Source: Metopolophium dirhodum
Taxonomy: Eukaryota; Arthropoda; Insecta; Hemiptera; Aphididae
Reading direction: 5' to 3'
DNA length: 64,000 nt
Assembly: GCF_019925205.1 (NCBI RefSeq)
Contig: NC_083564.1
Coordinates: 10,235,491-10,299,490, forward strand
The notes under the pieces are model-generated. The model had not been told where the DNA came from. It ran no database searches and saw only the letters and a program-made list of their open reading frames with translations. Positions 12,705 to 24,100 of this stretch are shown piece by piece. Numbering within the stretch: the first letter of the stretch is position 1; each line of letters begins with the position of its first letter. The position numbers and the translations under genes are program-made.

Positions 12705-13516
12705 CGCAGGAGCGTATTTAGATATTTTTTTTGGGGGGGGCTGTGGTATTTTCTCCAACTAAAATTCCCTAATTCAGCCTATTAAAAATAAGAGTTCGAA
12801 AATTAGTACACAATTTTAATTTTTGTCATGATTTTTAATGTTTTCAAAAAATTAATAATGAAATAATATTATATAATAATAATAATAATAATAATAATAC
12901 GATATTAATATAACAAATCAAATCAAATTTAAATTTCTTTCTTTGCCACTGTTAGCAAATTTATCTAATAAAATGTCATCTGGTATGTCAATGTCTCTAT
13001 AAATAGCTAAAAGGGCAAGTCCCACTAGTCTAGATTCTGAAGTTGTATTTCTTAAATACGTTTTGAGTCTTCTCAACGTCGAAAAGCTACGCTCAGCTGT
13101 AGCGGTGGACACTGGTATTATAGCTAGTATTTTTAGTAATTTATACATGTTTGGATACATTAAATTATCACAGACACTAATGCTCGTATAATTATTGTAC
13201 GGTGATTGAAACGCGACAACGCGTGTATAATATCAGTAAATCAAATAAAATTACGATAATGCAGCAGTACCGCACGTCAAAATTAAGCATTATGTACCGA
13301 ACTCAAAGATATAATCGTTACGACCAAAATCGTCATTGACACATTATAATATGAATAACTTGTTCGTTGTTAATAATAATTCTTTATAAAATTATATTGA
13401 ACTTTTACGATTTTACATCTAGTAGAACATAATAAGTAGACTTAATAAACAATTCATAGATTTCGGGGGGAGGGGGGGCTAAAGCCCCCTCAGCCACCCC
13501 CATAAATACGCCCCTG
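12705..13516 (-). mobile_element. Inner hAT element with transposase remnant
   Basis: Terminal sequences CAGGAGCGTATTTA (from 12707) and, inverted, CAGGGGCGTATTTA (ending 13516) form the inverted repeat, next to G-rich stretches (TTTGGGGGGGGG and GGGGGAGGGGGGG). Flanks GGTGAGGC (12697-12704) and GGTGAGGG (13517-13524) match at 7 of 8 positions, leaving two extra bases at the left border. At 812 bp it is far shorter than an autonomous hAT and keeps only the 3' end of the transposase on the minus strand. Confidence 0.75.
12918..13160 (-). pseudogene. hAT transposase C-terminal dimerisation domain fragment
   Basis: 80 codons ending in a stop. The peptide has the hAT C-terminal dimerisation signature: STATAERSFSTLRRLKTYLR, then RLVGLALLAI and a trailing DKFA motif. 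This resembles ZMYM1-like or KIAA1586-like hAT transposases of insects. The N-terminal zinc finger and catalytic DDE regions are absent, so it cannot be a working transposase. It sits inside the 12705-13516 element, which supplies matching inverted repeats. A (AAT)n microsatellite lies just beyond it at about 12873-12899. Confidence 0.85.
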
Positions 13517-13599
13517 GGTGAGGGGGTGTATTGATTTTATAAATGTAGCCCCCCCCCAAATCAGCTATCCAAATTGCGCCTATGCATAAGTCGCTCAAT

Positions 13600-14077
13600 G
13601 TTTTGAAATTTTTACCATGTCTAGGTAAGGCTAATAAGTAAACAACCCAAATTTCAAGTTTTTACGAATGTTTTTAACGGAATTACAACAAAAAAACTCA
13701 CAAAATTAAAATGTCTATAAATAGCTCAAAAATGGCTAAAATTTCCCGAACAAAATCCAAAATACAACAAAAAATATCTCTTGTCATTTTTCATTTGAAG
13801 CAATATTTCTGGTAGAAAACGTCGTCCGTAATTATTTAATATTATAAAATCGTGAAATCGTACGTTTTTTCTCCTTTAACCGCTTTTATTTCGAGTAGCG
13901 TTTCGAAAATCGAAAAATGATCTCTCTAAAGTACCAGCTCAAGAACATTACCTTTCAGAAAAGATGCTATACTTGATACTTTTGGGGAAGTTTAGAGGGA
14001 GTGTTTACAGAATAAAAAAGAAAAAGAAATAAACATCATTGTAAAATCATTACATTCCTTGCTTACCTCAGAATCTA
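13600..14077 (+). repeat. DR-A-related repeat, tail part
   Basis: Diverged body followed by the recognisable end ACATCATTGTAAAATCATTA, then TTGCTTACCTCAGAATCTAA. The head block is missing. It begins directly after the 8-bp duplication of the hAT element at 11775-13584, so that element probably inserted into this repeat. Confidence 0.6.
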
Positions 14078-14177
14078 AAAACAGTGTAAACAACCTTGCA
14101 CATTCTTTAGGAGTTTACTCAGCACAGATTACATGGTGTCTCCTGAATAATGCTAATAGGCTGAAGATACCTACTCA

Positions 14178-14410
14178 CAGTGGCATGGTGAACTAAAAAT
14201 TTTCCAGAGGCAAGTCACAAATATCCCAAGTTTTTATGTATAATAATGTATTAATATAATATAACAAATTATATTTAAGATCGTTATTGACTACCTATTG
14301 AGAATATCATATTAAATTTACTAGGGGACCCACTGGCTACCAACTACCCCTCTATTTAAGAAAAATTTCAGAGGCCATGGTCTCTTAAATTACCGTTCTC
14401 CACGCCACTG
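14178..14410. mobile_element. 233-bp hAT MITE with perfect 8-bp target duplication
   Basis: Ends CAGTGGCATGGTGAAC and, inverted, CAGTGGCGTGGAGAAC. The octamer CCTACTCA is repeated exactly on both sides (14170-14177 and 14411-14418). The interior is noncoding. Confidence 0.85.
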
Positions 14411-15159
14411 CCTACTCAACTCGAACAACCTAAAAGATATTGGTCGGACTCAACTCCGATAACCCAAAAGTATTTATGGGACTCAATTCAATATCACCGA
14501 CTATAAGTTGTAATACCTAGTCTATGGCAAAATTCCAAAACCGTAGCCGCCAGTACATAATTCACATGATTAACCATGATCTTTGAGAATATTTAAAAAT
14601 ATCTTCCTAAAATAATTAAATAACAAAAAAGATCGAGGAAGAAAATTGTTGTGTATCGGCATCTGTAGTTTTTAATTTAATATTTTATACTATATAATTT
14701 AGTGTTAAAATATAAAAATTATGTTTACAATAAGTGATTTTTTTTAAGGGTCGAGGAATGTTGAATTTAAAATGTTAAGTTCGGGCTCATAAAAAATTGG
14801 GAACCACTGCTGTATGTTATATTATATTAGGTATCTAATGATCAAGCTAAAAATATTTTATTAAAACCCCTAATTTATATAGGTAGTAGGTAGTATATTA
14901 TATAGTGTATACATTATAAATACATTATAAAAATCATTCCATTAATATGAACTATAAAAATATATAAAAAAATAAAATCAACAAAATATGGTCATATTAA
15001 TATAGTTATTAACCTATAAAGTATAACAAGGATATGCAAATAACTATTAACATAATATTATTAATATTTCATTAAAAATATATTTGAACACAGACAAATC
15101 CCATGAATGCAAAAAAATAAAATACGGAAAATAATAAATATGATGATTTCTTTCATCAT
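14411..15159. other. Region downstream of NCAPD2, nothing recognised
   Basis: About 0.75 kb of AT-rich sequence past the NCAPD2 stop codon. It should include the NCAPD2 3' UTR, but the end of the transcript cannot be fixed from the sequence. No repeat or RNA gene is supported. Confidence 0.4.
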
Positions 15160-18100
15160 TTAGGTTTTATACCGTGGATTTCTCTTACTCAAACTTCCAA
15201 ACTTATTTCGTCTTGTAGTTCGTTTAATTACATTAATTTTATCATCATCAGTTTCAGTATCTTCATTGACTTTAATTTGAACAATCTTTTGAACATTACT
15301 TACACCACTTGTATGAGCAATTTCTTCATTATTTTCTTCTTCTTCGCTATCATTTTCCATCAGTCTCCTTTTAACTTTGCTACGACATCTAGCACTTCGT
15401 TTCGTTACCAACTGTAATGGTTCGATTTCATCTCCTGAGGATTCATTGGTAATACTTATAGGTGCTTTCTTTCTTACTGTATTTAAACCTTAATACAAAT
15501 ATAATAATTAAACAACTGATTAAAGATCAATATTTTAGATTTAAGTAATATTTACGTTTTCCAGGAGTTTTTTGGGAAAGCAGAACGACAAAGTCTTCAT
15601 CTTTTACAATTTTTTCAATCTTACTAGTTAATTCATTTAATATTTCTTTAGTGGCTGGTTTTGCCATTTTAGAATTTGCACTTATGAGTATGTTAAAGTT
15701 ATTGTAAACTCTAGGGTTTTTAAGTTTGTTAGTGTAGTAAGATAAATTGTCTGAGAGCTTAGTTAGGCTTTTGTCTGTATATTTAATAAGTGTCAAGCAA
15801 TAAGATATATAATATTCTTGAATTTTATTATCTGATTCTTTTAGTCTAATACATAATTTGTCAACTAAAGATTCAATTTGGCGTTCTTTGTTAATAAGTG
15901 GAAGTAAAAATCTAAAAAGTAAAAGCATAATAGTATATTTGTTTATATACATACACATAAGTTTCAAACATAGGTATATATAATATATAAATATATTTAC
16001 TTAATGATTGACTGAAAATCAGTTTCTGGTACCAAATCATCAGGGTTGGACAAGGCTGAAATAATATCAGATAAGACATTGTAAAGAGTGTTTCCTTTTT
16101 CTGCAATAACCCCGAAAAATTGTTTTGCAATGTCTGTAAGTAATCAGTATAATTAGTTTAAATAATAGTCAAACATCTAAGCATTTTATAAACATACAAT
16201 TAATATTTTGTTCTTCATCAACAAGCAGTTTGGCAATACTAGCAATTTGTCCTCTAACTTTAATCATTTCTTGACGTATAAGGTCTACAATAGTGATTAA
16301 AGTACTGTAGCGAACCTGATTACATTTGTCATGTAACCTTAAATGTGTACAACAATTGAAAATTAAAATATTTTTAAAACAATTATAGTTAAATTTGGTT
16401 ATTTTAAAAGATTTTATTATTATTTAGCATTACTTTGCATAAAGTTTATCAGTACAAGGTTCCATCAAATTTGGATGCTTGAAAACCAACCAGCCAAATC
16501 CAGATACGAGATCAATAGCTGTTTCCGAGTTATCTGCATTTGCGATTAGATTTAGAAACATCTATAGTAAAATTATATATTTTGTTATTTTATGTTATTT
16601 TAATACCTATAAATTATTTTTAAAAAAAAACTAAACCGGTAAGTGTTTTTGACAAAATGAAGTAGAAATCAACATAAACTTCATCATAGAAATAATACTA
16701 TTTGTCTTCAAATCTAAATCTTTTGAACTACATGCGTTTATTAATATGTGTTTTCTGTAGAAAAGTTAAAGTTAACAATTAAAAAATATAATATACATTA
16801 AATTATAAATTAAAAATAATAAACATATTAAATTCTTACGAAAAGTGACTAAAAATTCCATTTCCGTTTAAAAGTTGTTTATCACATATTTGTCGGATTC
16901 GATCATTTATAGCCTCTATTTCAGCTGCTTCAGAATCATGTACATTCTATAAAAAAAATGTGTATAGAGCAAAAGTAATAATACAATAATTTGTTTTATA
17001 CTTCATCTTCTTTAGCTTTGTCCATTTTTAATTTTTTAGTTTGGTATTTTTCTCTCACTTTTTGTATTAATTCCTTTGCAATATAATTGTCTAAATGATC
17101 ATACTGTCTAAAAAATAATAATTAATGTTTAAATAACAAATAGAAAATAATGTATATTATTATGTATTAATAGTAAGAAAATAATAATTTTACTGTAATG
17201 CAATGTGACCAATGATAAAAAAAAATTTTGCAAGCATATTATTATTTAATTGAACATAAATTTCATTCTTCTGAGAGGAACCTAAAAAATAATTTATTAA
17301 TATAATTAAGTGATAGTATGTTTAAAATATGTTTATAATAAATAGTGGTTTAAAAGAAAAAAAGGTGGGTAAGTAGATGTCGCTCTGCTGTACAGTAGGT
17401 TACAAGTGGGTCACTGTAATGAATGGTGTTAAATTTGGATTCAATGATATAATATCATTGTATAAGAAAAATGATTCTGAGCGAAAACGGTTAGTTAGCC
17501 TATGATATTACTAAGTATATTTGATAATATTATTGTGAAAATAAATTTAATTTTGTATATTTACTTATTTACGTGGGACCTTGTTTTAAATTTTCAATCC
17601 TTAGCTACAAAAGTTGAACATTTTATAAATTTTTAACTACAAAATAATTATTACATTTTAAATTTGATAAATTTTGTCAAAATTTGAACTTTAAATGCTT
17701 ATTAAAAAAAATTGTGCCTATATATTTTTAATATTTTTCAACTGCTATTGTAACAATATATCAGAAACATTGCATTAAATTTTCAAGCTTTTCTACAAAC
17801 AAATAAAATTTGTTACACGAGAAATCGAGTAAATATCAAATGTTATAAAAATATGAATTTCAAACGCTCATAAATTTAAATTTGACTTTCTTGTAGACAT
17901 TTTTTTTTTGATAAAGGTAAACTTATGCATAAACTTGTATTACATTTTCATATCTTAGATTTTAAAAGAAAAATTTTTATGAATTCTCAACTTAAAATAA
18001 TTAGCTAATTTTCGTGATTTTTCCGTATTTTGTCAAAATTTGAACTTTAAATGCTTATAAATAAAAACTGTGACTAAGGATTTTTAATTTTTTTTATCTG

Positions 18101-21100
18101 CCTTTGAAACAATAACCTAGGAGCCTTCTATTAAATTTTCAAGCTTTTTTACCCAACAGATAAAATTTTATTGATATTTATAGAAAAAAAAACTAAAAAA
18201 AATGGAAACTGAAAATGTCCGTAAACAGCTCAAAATAAGTCAAAATATTTGGAAAATGTTATGGTGTATAGAAAATACTAATACATTCAGTCAATACGGT
18301 CATTTATTTTAAAGTTGCACCAAAAACCAAAATCGATTTTCTCAAAAACTGATTTTGCCTAAAAATTCCCGTTTTTCCTTAATTTTTCACGTTGCGTTTG
18401 AGAACTACTGAGAAATTTTTACTTTTGACCCCCGAAGTACCAACTAGATTCACTTTCTTATCAGAAAAGTTACTGTTGAAGAAAATCCAAGCACTTTTAC
18501 TGTCCTAAAAGGTGATGACAGACACAAAAAAACATAAAAAAAAAAACATACATCATTGTAAAATCAATACATTCATCGCTTCGCTCAGAATCTAAAAATA
18601 ACATTTTTCTTAAAAGTGTAAAAAGAATAAGTTAGTGCTTCAAATTATACATTATTTGCTTACCATCTTTGTTATTTAACATAGAATTATACAATTTTTC
18701 AATCAATGTCATACAAGTTGCATCTGGTTGAGATGTCAACTAAAACATAAATACAATTACAGTATTCTGTTTTTCTTTATTATAGATAACATGAATAACT
18801 TACTTTGTAAATGATGTTAACGGCATTTGAAGCAACATCATTGAATAATTTAACTTCAGATTCATTAAAACATTTTTGTATTACACTAAATACTCTTTTA
18901 ACTAGTTCGTGATTGTCAGTAAATCTGGTCATATATTTAAAATGTTATATATTTATTAAAATAAAATTATAAAGTTAATTACCTTTTAAAATGTTCTTGA
19001 GTAATTGGTTCCAATATTTGACAATTATAAATAAATAATTGAAAGTCATCACAAAATCCATACTGGAGAATAGATTCTAAGTTTCCCATTGCAATAGAAG
19101 GCTGTGCGCTGAAATAAAACAGTAAAAAGTAATTTAAAATTTACAATACAATAATTAATATTAAAAATTTGAAAATATTTAAATTTAACATTTAGATTTT
19201 TAAGTAAAAAATAATTAATCAAGATTATAATCATTACAAAATTGTTTTCCTTAGGATAACAAAATCTGGAATAATTAAAGAATATATTAAATAAATTCAT
19301 AATCGTAATAAATAAATAGTACTAAAACATATGGTTAATTGTTAGTTATGTTTGTTCTTTACAGTACACCTTGGGATAAAGAACACATAAATAATATTAA
19401 AATATATTAACATCTACTGAATTTTTTTTTTTTTTAAAGCTAAATATTATTAATATTTATATGTTAATCAGTAGAACCTTGAACAAATTGGGAACGTACC
19501 GAGTTTGGATATTTTAAAGAATTTTTAATATGTTATAATAATTATTATGCACATACATAATATTATATGATATTTATAGTCATTATAATTATTTATTACT
19601 AGCTGATCTCGTGCACTTTGTTGCCCGGCAACCAATAATTATTATTATAATAGCTTCAAAACCCATGGCAACCATTTATGAACAAAAATTTCCATCGAAA
19701 ATCTCAAAATCCTTGTTTGAGCACCTCCTGGGGTTGGTCCTCCCCCTTTTTAAATTAGCCTATCTTCTGCCCAGAAGTCTAATCTATCTATGTAGCTGAT
19801 CCTGTGCACTTTGTTGCCCATTAAAAATGCCAACTCTATTTGAATAATATGTTTTACATACTACCCCATAGTAACAATTTATACATAAAAAATTCTATCG
19901 GAAATCTCAAAATAATATATAAATGGTAGCCATGGTAATATGGACAGACAGACAGACATACATTCATTTTTATATATAAAGATTATAATTATTAATAAAA
20001 AATGATTATATTATGTATATACATGATTTATTTACATGTAGGAGCGCTACAATGTGTATTGACATTCAGATAGGTCAATTATAATTCCAATAATAGAGAG
20101 TTTATGTAACACAGTTTCAAATAATTGAGATTCTACCGTATATACAATTGAATGTATATTTGCACGGAGCTTATAAACTTTAAACTGCAGAACCTATTAA
20201 CACCAAATTTTGTAGACATAATCCTTGAGACTCGAGGAGTATACTTAGCTTTGTTTTTCAACCCATGTAGGTTGCTATTAGGTGACTCACACTTTAATTT
20301 CATTTTTTTAATGGTTATATCACTACCACCAGTAAAAATTTCTTTAAGTGCAGCACAACATTTGCCAGTTCAAGTAGTATTATTATGTAAATACACCATA
20401 TAACTTTTAATTTAGTCAATATGAGGTTTTATCCAACAGGATAGCATATTATTTTAAAGTCAACTATACAATATTATATTTTTTAATACCTTTTCATAAA
20501 TATAATTTTTATAAAAAGTTAATCTACAACATAAAAAAAAAAGTTAAGTTAAAAGCTTTAAATATTTTAACTTTATTATTACACTATGATATACAAAATA
20601 TGTAGTTAAATTAAATTAAAGATACCTGGCCAGCAACGACAAAATAAGAGCAGCAACTACTCGATCTTCATCATTAATATCTTTAGATTTAGTCAACCAT
20701 GCCCATAACACCATAATGCATTCATCATCTAGTGTTTTATTTTTTATCCATTCATTTAGTAAAGCTTTAAATGCTCTTCTATTAGTTACATTTAAAGTTT
20801 TTATTAAACATATAAGTCTGGTCATAATCTAAAAATAAATAATTATAGTACATTATTGTTGCAAAAATTAAATCAATATTATGTTTTTATTTACAGTTAC
20901 AGGTAGTGTAGTAGATGAGTCCTTGTCTTCTTCAGTTTTCAAATATATCGTTTTATACGAATTCATCATAGCTTCTTTAATATTAGAATCAGATGAAAAT
21001 ATTAATGTGAGCATAGCGTCAACACCAGACTGACAATGAGGTACACCAAATTTATAAGCTGTTGTAAAAAAGTCAATAGCTTCTAATGACTCAGATAAAG

Positions 21101-24100
21101 TATTCCCAAACATCAATTGACTTATAGTATTTAATGCTATTTTAATAGTGTGTAAATACTCGGCACAATCCTAAAATAAAATTATTAACTTAGTAGACAA
21201 TTTCTTATAATTTAAGTAAAATAATATACTAGAAAATAGAAATTGTTATCTAGATAATTCTTAATAATTCCCTATTTCATAAGCGATTGTTTTAGTTTCT
21301 ATTATTTGAGTTCAAACAAGACACAAAATGCGTCAACAAGGCGTATGCACATTGAACACATATAGTGTAAACTGAAACGTGCACATATGATACATGGGCA
21401 CTGATTATAATAAAATTCATACTATTATAATAATATATATTTCTAAATTAAAAATAAGAACATTGTTTAACTAGGACAATTTATTAATAAATTAATGATG
21501 ATAATGTAAATTTTCACAGCTTATCTGGGCGATAAAACTGGATAATTGCAAGGCTGGGCATTAATGAGTTAAAAAGTTAATATTATTTTAACTTTTTAAT
21601 TTAACTAGTTACTTTTGGCTTTTCATTAACTGAACTGTTAACTTACTAAATTTATTTCTTTTTAACGAGTTAATTTTTCATTTTAAGAAGTAACTTAACT
21701 TAATTTATTTTGTTTTTAATTTTATAATATTTCATTATTTCAGTCTATTTTGTTTTCATGTCAAAAAATATGTATCGTAAATTGCTTAAAGTTAAAAATG
21801 TATATCATTCGAATCTAACTTATATGAAAATACTGTATGAAGTATTAACACTACATCCTACAATTTAGTTTTGGGTTGGAAAAAAATTAAGTACGCTAGC
21901 GTTGTATAAACAAATTAACTTTTTTTTAACTTAATAAAAAGTTAACAAAAAGTGTGTATTAACTTAACTGAGTTAACCTATAGTTAAATTAACTTTTTGT
22001 TATAAGTGCATATTAACTTAACTTAACTGAGTTAAAAAAAATCATTAACTTGCCCAGCCTTGGATAATTGTGACAATGTTATTGAGTATATTATTTAAAT
22101 TATGAATGATAATCAGAATCCGTCAATATTAATTTTCCAATGTTATTTTAGGTGTTAGAGAAAATTTTTGTCACGGTTAAAGTCATGGTGTTTATGTTAA
22201 ATGCTTGATATTTAGTCCATCAGTCATTAATTGTATAATAATTCTTTTGCTGGGGGACGGAGTGGCCAAGCGGACTAAGGTGTCAGTTGCGACACGCACT
22301 GTCGCTGGTTCGAACCCCGGTTACGGGCGGCACTTCTCTTTGGGCAGTCACTGTGTCTGGAGAGAGGCCACCATCCCCCACCCGGGCATGGCAGATACCT
22401 ACGAGTGCCCAAGGCTGGAAAAGTTAATGATTTTTTTAAACTCAGTTAAGTTAAGTTAATATGTACCAAAAACAAAAAGTTTAAAGTTAATTTACTATAG
22501 GTTAACTCAGTTAAATTAAAAGTTCATACACACATTTTGTTAACTTTTTATTAAGTTAAAAAAAAGTTAATTTGCTTATACAACACTAGCGTACTTAATT
22601 TTTTTCTAACCCAAAACTAAATTATAGACTATAGTGTTTATACTTTATAGTTTATACAGTATTTCCATATAAGTTAAATTCAAATGATATAAAAACGACA
22701 TGAAAACAAAATAGACTGAAATAGTGAAATATAATTAAATTAAAAACAATATAAATTAACTTAACTTACTTCTTAAAATAAAAAATTAATTTGTTAATTC
22801 CATGTTAATTAAAAAGTTAAAAATAACTTTTAACTTAACTTTAACTTTTTAACTCGTTCCACTAGAAAATTCTGCCAAACTAACAAACACACAAATTTAA
22901 ACACTTTAAACCTACAGTACCCTCCCCCACAGTAAAAAACTACCCAATAGCCTAAGTTGCCGCGGGTTAATAATAATAAAAAAAAAAAGTTCTTTTCATA
23001 AATTGGTACATATTTATCACTATAAATATCGGTATTTTATATTATATTATTTATATTGTTATTTTACACCTATTTATTGTACTACCATTGATTATAAATA
23101 CTAATAGTATTTATAATCAATAGTACTTCATTATTAGATTAATTATAAGAATATTTGTCTATACTAATAAATCAGAATTTAACTACCATATAATTGTTGT
23201 TTTTTTTTAAATTTTAGATTTTTGAGACAAAATAGCATACGACTGATGAATCTTAAAAGTGAGGAATCTACATTATTTTAATAATGCACAGAAAACTTAC
23301 ACAATCCATTTTTTTATAAGTTATATAAGCCCATAAATTTATAATATATTAAACATAGTAACTCTTTTAAGATTCTTAAAGAAAATCCCAATTTTGCAAC
23401 TACAAGAACAACATTAAGGTGTATAACCATCAATAATCCCCCGGTAGATGGCGGGACAACAAAAATACTTACGATTACAACAGTACTGTCGATTACTAAT
23501 CACGTGCCCGCACACTAACAAATATCAGTAATCCACTGTTGTATTAATTAGGTAGTTTGTAATAATTATTAAAGTTTTTAGTTTTATTAGAATATTTTAT
23601 TAATTTAAGATTTGTAAAAAAAAATTATATAATCTGCTATCTTTTATGCGATCTACCCAAATGTAGTATAAATAAATCATTAATTAGGATAGTAATATAA
23701 TATATTAATATGTTTATTACAAAATGTAAGCAAATTATAAGTGAAAACAATAAAAAATTGAATGCTAGAATTTACTAACCTAACTAAACTAACTCTAGAG
23801 ATATTGAAATGTAATTAAATGTACTAACAGCAGATACAAATGTGAGTGGCAATGTGGCATGAGTGTTACCAAATATCAACACATACAATAAATCGATAAA
23901 AAAGGTATTCAAATGGGTACCGCTCTGCTGTACAGTAGTATCGAGTGGTTCACTATAATGGAACTGTTAAATTGAAATAAAAAATAATATCTTTGTTTAT
24001 GAAATACAATTCTGAGCGAAGACGGTATTACTAAAGATATTTTATGATATTATTGCTATTAATTAATTTTATTGTTATGAATACAGTAGATTGAATTAAT

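Larger units (their letters stand above)
11775..13584. mobile_element. hAT-like element with perfect 8-bp target duplication
   Basis: Left end CATAGGCCCAATTTGG, right end CCAAATTGCGCCTATG: 15 of 16 positions match as an inverted repeat. The element is flanked by the identical octamer CATAAGTC (11767-11774 and 13585-13592), the hallmark length for hAT transposition. The 1810-bp interior contains a second hAT-like element (12705-13516), a short hairpin insertion (12015-12055) and a dispersed insect repeat (about 12190-12415). No transposase of its own is recognised. Confidence 0.85.

Noticed and set aside
20152..20403. 83-codon open frame
   Set aside because: It lies inside an NCAPD2 intron on the opposite strand, has no recognisable motif and no splice or leader context.
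22252..22325. A second tRNA gene (Ser/Leu-like)
   Set aside because: It has A and B boxes, but the acceptor stem does not close and the sequence continues into a SINE body with an A tail and target duplication.
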